Shown here one piece after another: positions 1-8,222 of a stretch of 64,000 nt of DNA (position 1 is its first letter; each line of letters opens with the position of its first letter). Under the pieces are notes generated by a model, which saw only the letters and a list, made by a program, of their open reading frames with translations, was not told the DNA's origin and did no database searches. The translations under genes were made by a program, and so were the position numbers. Source of the DNA: DATJPR01 sp963811705 (lineage in GTDB: Bacteria; Bacteroidota; Ignavibacteria; UBA10030; UBA6906); the NCBI GenBank assembly GCA_963811705.1, contig CAWESL010000005.1, forward strand, positions 177,194-241,193. The letters run 5' to 3'.

Positions 1-577
1 GGTCCGCCTTCGGCATTCCTTCCAGGTTCGCTTTCGTCCGGATGATCGACGGCGCTATAGCATTGCAGGTTACTCCGGTCCCGCGAATTTCCTGCGCGAG
101 TGTCAGCGTCATGGTGACGACTGCGCCCTTCGATACTGCATATGCCTCGCGCCGTGCTGATGGCTGGAGCACAGGCATTGCCGCTATTGTGACGATTCTG
201 CCGTTCTTCCTCGCCTTCATTCCCGCAAGAGTCATTTTCACGGCATGATGGGCAGTAAGAAAATTCATCCGAAACTGTCCCTCCAGGTCATCATCCGACG
301 TTTCTTCCACCAGGGATCCCCCGACAAAGCCGCCTGCAAGACAGATGAGGATATCCGTCGGGCCGACGTTTTGCTCAACCGAATCGAAGAACGCGCGCGC
401 CGCGGGTTCAGCCGTGAGATCACACGCTGCCGCGTAGGTTGCTCCCCGGACGGCACCCGGACTGTTTCTTACGGGGACGGAGACCTTTGCATCGAGGCTG
501 CGGAAAGCCTCGATCACGACCATTCCAAGATCGCCGGTTCCTCCGGTGACGACCACATTGTTCCCAGCAAGTTGCAT
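1..577 (-). CDS. SDR family NAD(P)-dependent oxidoreductase, C-terminus cut by window edge
   Basis: Reading the minus strand from the ATG at 577 gives an open frame to the window edge. Near the N-terminus it has the short-chain dehydrogenase nucleotide motif TGGTGDLG. Further on it has the catalytic Tyr-Lys pair in YAVSKGA, followed by the usual PxxIRT segment. These identify a classical SDR Rossmann-fold enzyme. The substrate cannot be told. About 192 residues are visible out of a usual 240-260, so the end lies outside the window. It is divergent from the peroxiredoxin gene at 651. An ATG at 588 is out of frame, which supports the start at 577. Confidence 0.85.
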   Translation of the reverse strand, partial: MQLAGNNVVVTGGTGDLGMVVIEAFRSLDAKVSVPVRNSPGAVRGATYAAACDLTAEPAARAFFDSVEQNVGPTDILICLAGGFVGGSLVEETSDDDLEGQFRMNFLTAHHAVKMTLAGMKARKNGRIVTIAAMPVLQPSARREAYAVSKGAVVTMTLTLAQEIRGTGVTCNAIAPSIIRTKANLEGMPKAD

Positions 578-650
578 GGCGCCCTCATGTCTTGAAAGTC
601 TGAACAGATAACGGTAGATTGAGCACAATCTTAAGGAGGAGGTACGTGCT

Positions 651-1208
651 ATGAAAGGGATTGTCTCACAATTCGCCCCGGTTTTTTCGGTTCTTCTCTT
701 CGCCGTGATTCTTGTGTCCCCTGCTATTGCCCAGGAGGCCCCCAAGGTCGGCGATATGGCTCCTCAGTTTACGTTGCCAGCCGCAACGAAGGACACAATT
801 GAGTTTTCAGGCATCAGCCTCAAGTCCGCGCTCGAAAAATCCAGGGTCATCCTGGCGTTCTTTCCCGCCGCGTGGAGCGGCGGATGTACGACAGAGATGT
901 GCACGATGCGCGACAACTTCACGGGCCTTTCGGGATTGCATGCGACCGTGTTCGGGATCAGCGGGGACTACGTCTTTACCGACAGGGAATGGGCAAAGCA
1001 TCTGGGGCTGCAATTCACGCTTTTGAGCGACCATGACCATGCCGTTGCCAAGGCCTATCACACCTACAACTCTGATTCAGGGTACAACGTTCGATCGATC
1101 TGGGTGATCGGGCAGGATGGGCGCATTCTCTACAAGGACCCGGCCTATAACGTCCAGAATCCGGATGCGTTCAACCGACTCAAAGATGCATTGGCATCGC
1201 TCAAGTAG
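651..1208 (+). CDS. Exported peroxiredoxin (AhpC/TSA, Prx5/BCP-like)
   Basis: This 185-residue protein is a thioredoxin-fold peroxidase that reduces peroxides using a cysteine thiol. Residues 1-27 form a signal peptide ending at AIA-Q, so it acts in the periplasm or outside. The peroxidatic site is in the FFPAAWSGGCTTEMC stretch (about residues 70-85). It carries the peroxidatic Cys and a second Cys five residues later, the BCP/PrxQ spacing. A strong ribosome binding site (AAGGAGGAGG) sits about 10 bases before the ATG at 651. The neighbour downstream is a secreted M28 peptidase about 50 bases away on the same strand, so the two may be cotranscribed. The physiological reductant is not visible. 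Confidence 0.88.
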   Translation: MKGIVSQFAPVFSVLLFAVILVSPAIAQEAPKVGDMAPQFTLPAATKDTIEFSGISLKSALEKSRVILAFFPAAWSGGCTTEMCTMRDNFTGLSGLHATVFGISGDYVFTDREWAKHLGLQFTLLSDHDHAVAKAYHTYNSDSGYNVRSIWVIGQDGRILYKDPAYNVQNPDAFNRLKDALASLK

Positions 1209-1261
1209 ATCGCGGATCGTCTTTTGGTCGAGAGGTCTAACTTCTTTCACACAGGAAACTT

Positions 1262-3070
1262 ATGTTCAAATATAAGGTAGTAATTCTCGCTCTCTTTTTC
1301 TCTTCCGTTTCGTTTGGTCAGACATCGCCGGAGATTCGCGCGTCTGACATCAAATTGTACCTGAAGTATCTCGCGTCACCGGAACTGGAAGGAAGGGCGA
1401 GTGGATCGGAAGGAAACAGGAAGGCTGCGGCGTTCATCGCAGACTGGATGAGCCGTGACGGCATCGAGCCCAAAGGTGATAACGGGACGTATTTTCAGAC
1501 CTTTGACTTTGTGGCGGCGGTTCGACTGGGAGACGGCAATGCAGTCTCCATGTCCGGAAAGACTTTCGAGGGAGGGACGGCATCGCTGAAAGTCAATGAC
1601 GATTTTCGTCCCCTTGCATTCTCCTCGAACGGCTCGGTCAGCGGACCGCTCGCGTTTGCCGGTTACGGCATCACTGCCGGAGACCAGAACTACGACGACT
1701 ACGCCGGCCTCGATGTTGCGGGAAAGGTGGTCGTTGTCCTCCGTTACGGCCCCGATGGCTCCGATCCGCACAGTCCGTTTGGCAAATACACATCGTTCCG
1801 GAATAAGGCGAGGATCGCCCGTGACAAAGGCGCGGTCGCAATCATTTTCCTGAACGGCCCCCGCGACGAGCAATCCGACGATCTCGTGAGGCTGACCTAC
1901 GATCAGAGCTTCGAGACTTCGGGGATCCCGGCGATTTCCATGAAGCGCGACTGGATCGAGAGACTCCTCGTCGCCCGCGGTGTCAGTCTCGGGTCGCTCC
2001 AGGATTCGATTCGCGCCACGAAGAAGCCCATGAGCCTCCCGCTCGATGCTGAAGCGACGCTGCAAACGAATGTCGTGAAGGTGAAATCGAAAACCGCGAA
2101 TATCATCGGGTTTCTTCCCGGGAATGATCCCGTTCTTCAGGACCAGGTCCTGATTCTCGGGGCACATATGGATCATCTCGGCTACGGAGGACGGGGGTCG
2201 GGCTCGCTTGTTCCGGATACGATCGCCATTCACCCGGGCGCGGACGACAACGCTTCGGGCGCGAGCGGTCTGATGGAAATCATGCAGTGGATGGGTTCGC
2301 GCAAGCAAACGCTCAAACGCAGCGTGCTGTTCCTCTTTTTCTCGGGTGAAGAATTGGGGACTCTCGGATCCGCCTACTATGTGGCACATCCTGAACTCCC
2401 GTTGGACCGGAGCATCGCCATGCTGAACATGGACATGGTGGGAAGACTGGAGGGGAAGAACCTTACGGTCTACGGTACAGGAACTTCCTCTTCCTGGACT
2501 CCCCTGCTCGATCGCTTCAACAAGGATTCCACCTTTGCGTTGAAAACCATTCCCGACGGCTACGGCCCGAGCGATCATTCGCAGTTCTACGGGAAGGACA
2601 TGCCGGTACTTTTTTTCTTTACCGGCACTCACAATGACTATCATAAACCAGGCGATACCTGGGAGAAGATCAATTATCCCGGCGAAGAAAAGGTCGTGCG
2701 GTTCGTGGCAAATATCGCAGACGCGATTGACATCATGCCGGCGCGCCCCGCGTTCACAAAAGTGCAAACGTCAACGCCTTCCACCTCGGGGGACACGCGG
2801 TCGTTTTCCGTCACTCTTGGAATCATTCCTGACTATGCCGAAGGGTCCGATGGGATGAAAATCGGCGGGATCAGGCCTGGTGGACCAGCGGAGAAGGCAG
2901 GGCTCCTTTCCGGCGACATCATCACGAAAATGGGCGGAAAGAAGATCATGAACATCTATGATTACATGGGAGTGCTCGGGGAACTCAAGGCGGGAGATCA
3001 GGTCGACGTTGAAATAACCCGCGGCGGGCAGGCCATGACCTTCCATGCGACGATGCAGAAGCGTCAATGA
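1262..3070 (+). CDS. Exported M28 family metallopeptidase with PA and PDZ domains
   Basis: A 602-residue zinc aminopeptidase-like enzyme. Residues 1-20 are a signal peptide (…SVSFGQ). A protease-associated (PA) domain spans about 125-230. The M28 catalytic domain spans about 280-500. Its di-zinc ligands are visible as GAHMDH (about 299), GADDNASG (about 326), the SGEELG glutamates (about 360), NMDMVG (about 389) and THNDYHKPGD (about 457). A PDZ domain occupies about 520-600, with the GPAEKAGLLSGDII core typical of a peptide-binding groove. PA-M28-PDZ architecture is common in Bacteroidota-type secreted peptidases. The start is supported by AGGAAACTT upstream. It converges on a small minus-strand gene at 3083. 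Confidence 0.93.
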   Translation: MFKYKVVILALFFSSVSFGQTSPEIRASDIKLYLKYLASPELEGRASGSEGNRKAAAFIADWMSRDGIEPKGDNGTYFQTFDFVAAVRLGDGNAVSMSGKTFEGGTASLKVNDDFRPLAFSSNGSVSGPLAFAGYGITAGDQNYDDYAGLDVAGKVVVVLRYGPDGSDPHSPFGKYTSFRNKARIARDKGAVAIIFLNGPRDEQSDDLVRLTYDQSFETSGIPAISMKRDWIERLLVARGVSLGSLQDSIRATKKPMSLPLDAEATLQTNVVKVKSKTANIIGFLPGNDPVLQDQVLILGAHMDHLGYGGRGSGSLVPDTIAIHPGADDNASGASGLMEIMQWMGSRKQTLKRSVLFLFFSGEELGTLGSAYYVAHPELPLDRSIAMLNMDMVGRLEGKNLTVYGTGTSSSWTPLLDRFNKDSTFALKTIPDGYGPSDHSQFYGKDMPVLFFFTGTHNDYHKPGDTWEKINYPGEEKVVRFVANIADAIDIMPARPAFTKVQTSTPSTSGDTRSFSVTLGIIPDYAEGSDGMKIGGIRPGGPAEKAGLLSGDIITKMGGKKIMNIYDYMGVLGELKAGDQVDVEITRGGQAMTFHATMQKRQ

Positions 3071-3082
3071 CGGGGTCTGCGA

Positions 3083-3271
3083 TCAGTTCTTTTCCGGTTT
3101 TAGAATTCTGTGCGCGCTCATAACAAACCGCTGCACGATCCGAAGGCGGGCATCTTCGCTTCTCGCTGCTGAGAGGTCCGCCTGTTCATTTCTGATGAAC
3201 GCTTCCAGCACCTTCCGTTCTGATTCCGTCAGCGAACTGACGTATTGTGAGAACATGTCAACTGCGGCCAT
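3083..3271 (-). CDS. Small hypothetical protein (62 aa)
   Basis: A short helical, charged protein starting MAAVDMFSQYV and ending LKPEKN, without signal peptide or membrane segment. I do not recognise a family. I chose the ATG at 3271 over a longer in-frame start at 3367 because the longer version overlaps the end of the flavin reductase-like gene (stop 3306) and reads like out-of-frame sequence there. It is the last gene of a minus-strand run with the flavin reductase-like and DUF971 genes, 34 bases from the former. It could be spurious. Confidence 0.5.
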   Translation of the reverse strand: MAAVDMFSQYVSSLTESERKVLEAFIRNEQADLSAARSEDARLRIVQRFVMSAHRILKPEKN

Positions 3272-3305
3272 TTCGCGTCTCCTGTCGGAACCACCTGTTG
3301 AATCT

Positions 3306-3794
3306 CTATGGTATTTCTTTCCAATAATTGAGCCCCGTGTCGCGCATCGCAAGGCCGACCCCGTCATCGTGAACTTCCGCCTGGACTACTTCGCCGAGGA
3401 AAAGCGTGTGATCGCCGCTCTCCATGAGCTGCCGAACCTCGCACTCGAGACAACTCAGACTCTCCGTCAAAACCGGATTCCCCGCTTCTGATCGCGTATA
3501 TTTTCTCCCGTTGAAATCCCCCGACCTTGAGACCGGGCTGCGAAGGAAATCCCTGGCGATGTCTTCGCCATCGGCGGGAAGGACGTTCACGGAGAATCGT
3601 CGATGCCTCGTGATGGCGGCATGCATCGTCGATCCATGCTCGATGGCGACGGCAAGAAGGGGCGGTGTGAACGATGCCTGGACAATCCAGTTTGCGAGAA
3701 TTGCCATGCACGCGCCATCTTCCCCCGGAGCACCGAGGACATAGAGGCCGTAAGCCATCTGCTGAAGAGCTTTGCGCTTGACACTCGGATTCAT
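3306..3794 (-). CDS. Flavin reductase domain (FMN-binding split barrel) protein
   Basis: A 162-residue protein with the layout of the flavin-reductase-like split-barrel family, which binds FMN/FAD and reduces it with NAD(P)H or acts as a flavin-dependent redox partner. Matching features are the N-terminal ALQQMAYGLYVLGA strand, the substrate loop ANWIVQASFTPPLLAVAI, the KNS-like HAAITRHRRFSVNVL, and the GxxxGEVVQAEV strand near the C-terminus. Its start codon overlaps the stop of the DUF971 gene (3791) by four bases, so the two are translationally coupled. The partner oxygenase, if any, is not here. Confidence 0.82.
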   Translation of the reverse strand: MNPSVKRKALQQMAYGLYVLGAPGEDGACMAILANWIVQASFTPPLLAVAIEHGSTMHAAITRHRRFSVNVLPADGEDIARDFLRSPVSRSGDFNGRKYTRSEAGNPVLTESLSCLECEVRQLMESGDHTLFLGEVVQAEVHDDGVGLAMRDTGLNYWKEIP

Positions 3795-4135
3795 GAGGGG
3801 GTGTGCGATCCTTCGGGTTCACCGGCACATTCGGGACATTCACAAAGAGCCCGGAGTATCCCCCAACTGTAGATCCCGTCCACGTGTCCGTCACCCCAGG
3901 AAAAACGCATCGCATAGTTGCCGATTTGTTCGGCCGCGTTCAAGTCGTACCTGCCGGGTGCGTCGAAGTCAACGGGAGACGGTCCATAATGCTGGCCGAG
4001 GATGGTCTCCCCCCTGCATCCTGCGCATGGGCAGGCATCCCGGAGGCGTTTCAGACCGACGGTTTCCAAATGACCATCGTCCCAGAGTAACGATATTTCC
4101 GTTGATGATTTCCGGCTTAACTTGCGTACGTACAT
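3791..4135 (-). CDS. DUF971 domain protein
   Basis: A 114-residue protein with a DUF971 core, the fold also found as the N-terminal domain of gamma-butyrobetaine hydroxylase. Typical elements are the ISLLWDDGH strand-turn, the LRDACPCAGC segment, and the YAMRFSWGDGH-GIYSW motif. DUF971 proteins often sit beside iron-sulfur or molybdenum cofactor genes, but no such genes are nearby and its own role is unknown. Cys pairs in CPCAGC and CECPEC could bind a metal. It is the first gene of the minus-strand run with the flavin reductase-like gene, overlapping it by four bases. Confidence 0.82.
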   Translation of the reverse strand: MYVRKLSRKSSTEISLLWDDGHLETVGLKRLRDACPCAGCRGETILGQHYGPSPVDFDAPGRYDLNAAEQIGNYAMRFSWGDGHVDGIYSWGILRALCECPECAGEPEGSHTPS

Positions 4136-4244
4136 GATATTAGAGTTCTTCTTGTAATGCTTTCCCAGTCACCTGTTGTGCGGCGCACAAATGTGAGAAA
4201 ACCGTGCCGGAGCAGAGTGCTGGATCCTCAAGGGGAGGGAGCGA

Positions 4245-4778
4245 TTAGGACGGAGAGATTTCTGCCGAGGTGAGTCGGCGGGCAATCTCGCGGAGCGCGT
4301 CTTTCGTGAGGAATTTCTGCACCAGGGGAAAAAGAATATGATTTTCCTTGTGAATATGGTTGACCATGATTCTCACGATTCCTTGCGCAATTGCTGCAAC
4401 ATTCCTTGCCGCTTCTTTATCCTTCCGATTCTTGTCCAGGAGCGCAAACGCCTTCTGCAACCGGGAAAACTCCTTCTTTAGCGCGCGGTGTTCGGTTCGC
4501 ATCAGTTCTGTGGGACCTTCGACATACCGTTCGAGAACCGGGAACAGCGCCTCCTCCTCTCGCCTGTTATGATGGGTCACCTCATCCCTGATAAATTCCA
4601 CGGCGCGTGACAATCGCCGCCACTCATCTGCGGAATACCCTTCCGCTTCAATCGCGGCGCTTGCCTTCCGGAGCTGCGAAAGCTGCACAAGCGCTTCGTC
4701 GTGCTCCTGCATGAACTGGGCGATGGGATCGATCCGCACGCGCGTCAGATGCTCCGGAATGGCCGTGGTCTTTCTCAC
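4245..4778 (-). CDS. Hemerythrin HHE-domain protein
   Basis: A 177-residue cytoplasmic four-helix protein expected to hold a non-heme di-iron centre for O2, NO or iron sensing. Visible ligand helices are the N-terminal QEHDE, THHNRREEEALFPVLE, the central RTEHRALKKE, and NHIHKENHILFPLVQ. Translation appears to start at a GTG at 4778 that overlaps the stop of the upstream 98-residue gene (GTGA), so the two are translationally coupled. It has the same class of domain as the RIC protein near 15 kb but lacks the N-terminal ScdA domain. Confidence 0.85.
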   Translation of the reverse strand: MRKTTAIPEHLTRVRIDPIAQFMQEHDEALVQLSQLRKASAAIEAEGYSADEWRRLSRAVEFIRDEVTHHNRREEEALFPVLERYVEGPTELMRTEHRALKKEFSRLQKAFALLDKNRKDKEAARNVAAIAQGIVRIMVNHIHKENHILFPLVQKFLTKDALREIARRLTSAEISPS

Positions 4779-5071
4779 TCCGACTCCACCATCGTATTGA
4801 ATTTGATCCCTTTCGCGTCGACCAGCTTGGACAGGCGGCCCATGAAAGCCTCTGAAACCTCATCGCCATCGTCAAAAATCTCCAGCTCTTCGATGCTCTC
4901 CGTGATAAAAACCTCCATGAACTGGTTCTTCCGGTTCTCCGCTTCGAAAACCCCGTAGTTCTTCTTTCGCTTCGTAACGAAATGTGCCTTCATCTCACGC
5001 GAAAGAGCAATGTATTGCTCGCGGCTATCAGGCTTTATTCCGTATGAGATGGTGAGCATTGCCTTAGGCAT
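4775..5071 (-). CDS. Hypothetical dimeric alpha/beta-barrel protein (98 aa)
   Basis: A small soluble protein, MPKAMLTISYGI… to …FNTMVESE. The alternating strand-helix pattern (AMLTISYGI, FVTKRKKNYGVFEAE, QFMEVFITESIEELE) suggests a ferredoxin-like, antibiotic-monooxygenase-type dimeric barrel, but no signature residue proves this. A good Shine-Dalgarno (AAAGGAAG) precedes the ATG at 5071. It overlaps the hemerythrin gene by four bases, so the two products may work together. The function is unknown. Confidence 0.7.
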   Translation of the reverse strand: MPKAMLTISYGIKPDSREQYIALSREMKAHFVTKRKKNYGVFEAENRKNQFMEVFITESIEELEIFDDGDEVSEAFMGRLSKLVDAKGIKFNTMVESE

Positions 5072-5098
5072 GATCTTCCTTTCAAGTTGACATTCACG

Positions 5099-5473
5099 TT
5101 AGTACCCTGCTTCTCGAATCTGCTTTTCGGTCATTCCGTAGTAGTGTCCCAGCTCGTGGATGAGCGTGTCCCGTATGTTTGCGCGGAGTTCAGCGGCGTT
5201 TCCCGAGATCGTCTCGAGGTTCGCCTTGAACAGCGTAATCCGATCCGGGAGCACCGGAAGCATACCATAATCGACGCCCCGCTTTGACAGCGGCACGCCC
5301 TCGTACAGACCGAGGAGCAGTCCTCCTTTACGTACCCCCGCCCTCCGGAGTGTTGTCTCCGACGGGGCGTCATCGACGACAATGTGCAGGTTCTCGATCC
5401 TGCTTGAGAACCGTTGCGGCAGGGTCGACAGAACTTCCTGCACAACCTCATCAAACGTCCCGTCGTCGGCCAC
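5099..5473 (-). CDS. Zincin_1-type metallopeptidase family protein
   Basis: A 124-residue minimal zincin. The C-terminal HELGHYYGM gives the HExxH zinc-binding pair with the third His-like position in the following helix. The N-terminal half has the family pattern TLPQRFSSRIENLHIVVDD, and the mid-section has LLGLYEGVPLSKR and LPDRITLFK. These are seen in the small Zincin_1 (PF06262) proteins of unknown substrate. It is 27 bases upstream of the 98-residue gene on the same strand and 17 bases downstream of the YIP1 gene, so it is likely in an operon. Confidence 0.86.
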   Translation of the reverse strand: MADDGTFDEVVQEVLSTLPQRFSSRIENLHIVVDDAPSETTLRRAGVRKGGLLLGLYEGVPLSKRGVDYGMLPVLPDRITLFKANLETISGNAAELRANIRDTLIHELGHYYGMTEKQIREAGY

Positions 5474-5490
5474 GCCGTCATCCCCTGTGA

Positions 5491-6195
5491 TTACACGCCG
5501 AACTTCACCATCCGGATCCCTGCTGCCAGGATCGCCGCGAGCACGGGTATGGAGAGCGCGGAAAAGAACGCGCGGGGAACAGAGAGCCGGTGTGCAACGC
5601 GAAGCGCATACACGAGCAGAATCCAGGACCAGAATACGGCGATGCTATCGAGCGTCAGCAACAGCAAATACGCCACAGGGTTAATCACGAACGGAGGTGG
5701 ATTCGAATCGAAAAAGTAGCCTCCAAAGACCGCGAGTTCCACGGGAAAAATAAAGACAAGCGACCAGACAATCGGGACCGTCGCGTACGCTATTACCGCC
5801 ATGGTTGCCTTCATGGAAGAATGACCGCCGAGAATTTTCGAGATCACGCGAAGAACGAAACTCATCAGCACCACCGACACGATCCCGAGCACCGGGCCGG
5901 CCAGCAACGCGACCAGCAGCACTCCCCCCAGTCCGCCGAGAATCCGACCGTAGTTGCCGAACCAGAGAACCGTCACCGCAAATGCAATGCCGAAGAGGGC
6001 TGTCAGGAAAAGCGTATAATTCTTGTGCCGGGCGATCGCAATACGGTGCATCGTCGATCGCGGGGATTCCAGAAGTCCCCACGATGTATGGAACAGATCG
6101 AGTGTGTCAACCTTCGTCTGGAGATATCCTTTGCAGGAGACACATACCACAGCAAGATCGTCGTTTTCTTTTCCGCATACTGGACAGAGCAGCAT
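5491..6195 (-). CDS. Zinc-ribbon YIP1 family membrane protein
   Basis: A 234-residue integral membrane protein. The N-terminus is a zinc ribbon (CPVCGKEN…CVSCKGY; four Cys at about residues 4-22). After a linker with the Yip1-typical PRSTMHRIA segment come about five hydrophobic helices (LFLTALFGIAFAVTVLWF, GVLLVALLAGPVLGIVSVVL, VPIVWSLVFIF and two more). YIP1-fold bacterial proteins are poorly characterised. It is the first gene of the minus-strand run 6195 to 4245. I see nothing that indicates its substrate. Confidence 0.82.
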   Translation of the reverse strand: MLLCPVCGKENDDLAVVCVSCKGYLQTKVDTLDLFHTSWGLLESPRSTMHRIAIARHKNYTLFLTALFGIAFAVTVLWFGNYGRILGGLGGVLLVALLAGPVLGIVSVVLMSFVLRVISKILGGHSSMKATMAVIAYATVPIVWSLVFIFPVELAVFGGYFFDSNPPPFVINPVAYLLLLTLDSIAVFWSWILLVYALRVAHRLSVPRAFFSALSIPVLAAILAAGIRMVKFGV

Positions 6196-6299
6196 TGGAC
6201 CTCCGGCGATAAGCGGACTGCCTCAACTGCCGAATTATCAACTACTTAAAGGTACATTTTTTCCCGCTCCCGATCAATTTCCCCGGGCACATGCGCAAA

Positions 6300-7676
6300 C
6301 TACGTGCGGATAGGCTCAAATTTTGCGGTGAAATGCCTGAGCATCGGCGGCTCTTCGACGATGCGATATCCGGGGAGACGCTCACGGTGCTGATAGCATT
6401 CTTCGATGACTTCGATGACGTAGTCAATATGGCTCTGCGTGTACACCCGGCGCGGTATGGCGAGACGGACCAGTTCCATCCTCGCCGCTTGAAATGTTCC
6501 GCCGGCGTCCGTCCGTCCGAACATCACACTGCCGATTTCGACGGATCGGATGCCGCCGTGGCGATAGAGTTCGACGGAAAGCGACTGGCCCGGGAATTGC
6601 GACGGTGGAATGTGCGGAAGAAAACGTTTTGCGTTCAGATAGATTGCATGGCCGCCCGGCGGCTGCAATATGGGCACGCCCGCTGCCGTCAAGCGTTCGC
6701 CAAAATATTCGATGGAGCGGATCCGGTATTGCAGATAGTGCTCATCCAGAACCTCGTCGAGCCCCTGGGAGATCGCTTCGAGATCGCGGCCGGCGAGTCC
6801 GCCGTATGTGGGAAACCCTTCGGTCACGATCAGGAGATTGCGGGCGTTCCGGGCCAGCGCTTCGTCGTTGAGGGCAAGGAATCCTCCCATGTTCACAATG
6901 GCGTCCTTCTTCGCGCTCATCGTCGCGCCGTCCGCGTATGAGAACATTTCATGCACGATTTCGCGAACGGGCACCGTTGCGTATCCCGCTTCGCGGCGCT
7001 TAATGAAATATGCGTTCTCGGCAAACCGGCATGCATCCAGGAAAAACGGGATGCCGAACGAGTGACAGAGCTCACTCGTTTCCCGGATGTTCGCCATCGA
7101 AACGGGCTGCCCTCCCCCGGAGTTATTGGTCACGGTCATCATGCAAAGGGGAATTGATTCCGCACCGACGCGCGTAATTAATTCCTTCAGTGCAGCAATG
7201 TCCATGTTCCCCTTGAAGTCCGCGATGACGTCAGGATCCGAGCCTGCACTCGTCGGGAGGTCGATCGCCTCCGCCTGGGAAAACTCGACATTCGCGCGGG
7301 TGGTATCGAAATGACTGTTGTTCGGAATCACCTTCCCTTTTCCACCCACGATCGAAAAGAGGATCCTCTCGGCGGCTCTTCCCTGGTGCGTCGGGATGAT
7401 GAAACGCATTCCGGTCAGATCGCGCACGGTTTGCTCAAACCGGTAGAAACTCCTGGCTCCCGCATAGGATTCATCCCCCCGCATCATCCCTGCCCACTGG
7501 TCGGCACTCATGGCCGCGGTCCCGCTATCGGTCAGAAGGTCGATGAGCACTTCTTCCGCGTGAATCATGAACAGATTATACGCCGCCCGGCGCAATACCT
7601 CCTCCCGTTCAGCAGGTGTCGTGAAGCGAATCGGCTCCACCGATTTTATTTTGAACGGCTCGATGATGGTTTTCAT
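6300..7676 (-). CDS. tnaA: Tryptophanase (tryptophan indole-lyase)
   Basis: A 458-residue PLP-dependent beta-eliminating lyase. The PLP lysine lies in DGATMSAKKDAIVNMGG (about residue 250), and the GGQPVSMANIRE and EGFPTYGGLAGRD signatures are intact. Tryptophanase and tyrosine phenol-lyase are close relatives. Three specificity positions favour tryptophanase: Asp in HFDTT (phenol-lyase has Thr there), Ile in SVEIGS (phenol-lyase has Arg), and His in LRHFTAKF (phenol-lyase has Phe). The expected reaction is L-tryptophan to indole, pyruvate and ammonia. No tnaC-like leader or permease is adjacent. It lies downstream of apt, 15 bases away, on the same strand. Confidence 0.88.
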   Translation of the reverse strand: MKTIIEPFKIKSVEPIRFTTPAEREEVLRRAAYNLFMIHAEEVLIDLLTDSGTAAMSADQWAGMMRGDESYAGARSFYRFEQTVRDLTGMRFIIPTHQGRAAERILFSIVGGKGKVIPNNSHFDTTRANVEFSQAEAIDLPTSAGSDPDVIADFKGNMDIAALKELITRVGAESIPLCMMTVTNNSGGGQPVSMANIRETSELCHSFGIPFFLDACRFAENAYFIKRREAGYATVPVREIVHEMFSYADGATMSAKKDAIVNMGGFLALNDEALARNARNLLIVTEGFPTYGGLAGRDLEAISQGLDEVLDEHYLQYRIRSIEYFGERLTAAGVPILQPPGGHAIYLNAKRFLPHIPPSQFPGQSLSVELYRHGGIRSVEIGSVMFGRTDAGGTFQAARMELVRLAIPRRVYTQSHIDYVIEVIEECYQHRERLPGYRIVEEPPMLRHFTAKFEPIRT

Positions 7677-7691
7677 CGTTGGTGGGGTCGC

Positions 7692-8219
7692 CTATTCGTG
7701 TTGGTATCGGATCAGGGAAACCACATCTCTTCCCGCCAGCAATGCACGCCCCTTCAGAAACTCGAGCTCAATGAGAAACGAAATGCCCGCCACGGTTCCG
7801 CCGAGCTTCTCGACGAGCGTACATGCCGCGTTCATGGTTCCGCCGGTCGCGAGGAGATCGTCATGCAGAAGCACCCGCATCCCCTTGCGGACCGCATCAT
7901 TGTGGATCTCGATCGTGTCCGTTCCGTACTCGAGCGAGTATTCCTGGCGGGTCACGGTCGCGGGGAGTTTCCCCGGCTTGCGGATCGGCAGAAAGCCGAC
8001 GCCCAGTTTGTACGCGAGCGGCGCGCCAAGGATGAACCCGCGCGACTCGATCCCTGCGACGGCGTCGATCTTCTGGTCCCGATACTGGTCGACCAGCATG
8101 TCGATCGCCGTCCGGAACATGACGGGGTCCTTGAGCAGGGTCGTAATGTCACGGAACATGATCCCTTTTTTCGGGAAGTCCGGCACGGTCCGGATGGAAC
8201 TCTGGAGGTCAAGGGTCAT
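7692..8219 (-). CDS. apt: Adenine phosphoribosyltransferase
   Basis: A 175-residue purine salvage enzyme making AMP from adenine and PRPP. The N-terminal SIRTVPDFPKKGIMFRDIT is the family hallmark. The PRPP-binding loop appears as VLLHDDLLATGGTMNAA, and the flexible loop is KPGKLPATVTRQEYSLEYG. Length is normal for Apt. It starts four bases after the enoyl-CoA hydratase stop (8223), so it is cotranscribed with that gene and probably with tryptophanase downstream. Confidence 0.95.
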   Translation of the reverse strand: MTLDLQSSIRTVPDFPKKGIMFRDITTLLKDPVMFRTAIDMLVDQYRDQKIDAVAGIESRGFILGAPLAYKLGVGFLPIRKPGKLPATVTRQEYSLEYGTDTIEIHNDAVRKGMRVLLHDDLLATGGTMNAACTLVEKLGGTVAGISFLIELEFLKGRALLAGRDVVSLIRYQHE

Positions 8220-8222
8220 GCG

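Noticed and set aside
1376..2767. A 463-residue minus-strand frame opposite the M28 peptidase
   Set aside because: Antisense shadow; the M28 frame carries all metal ligands.
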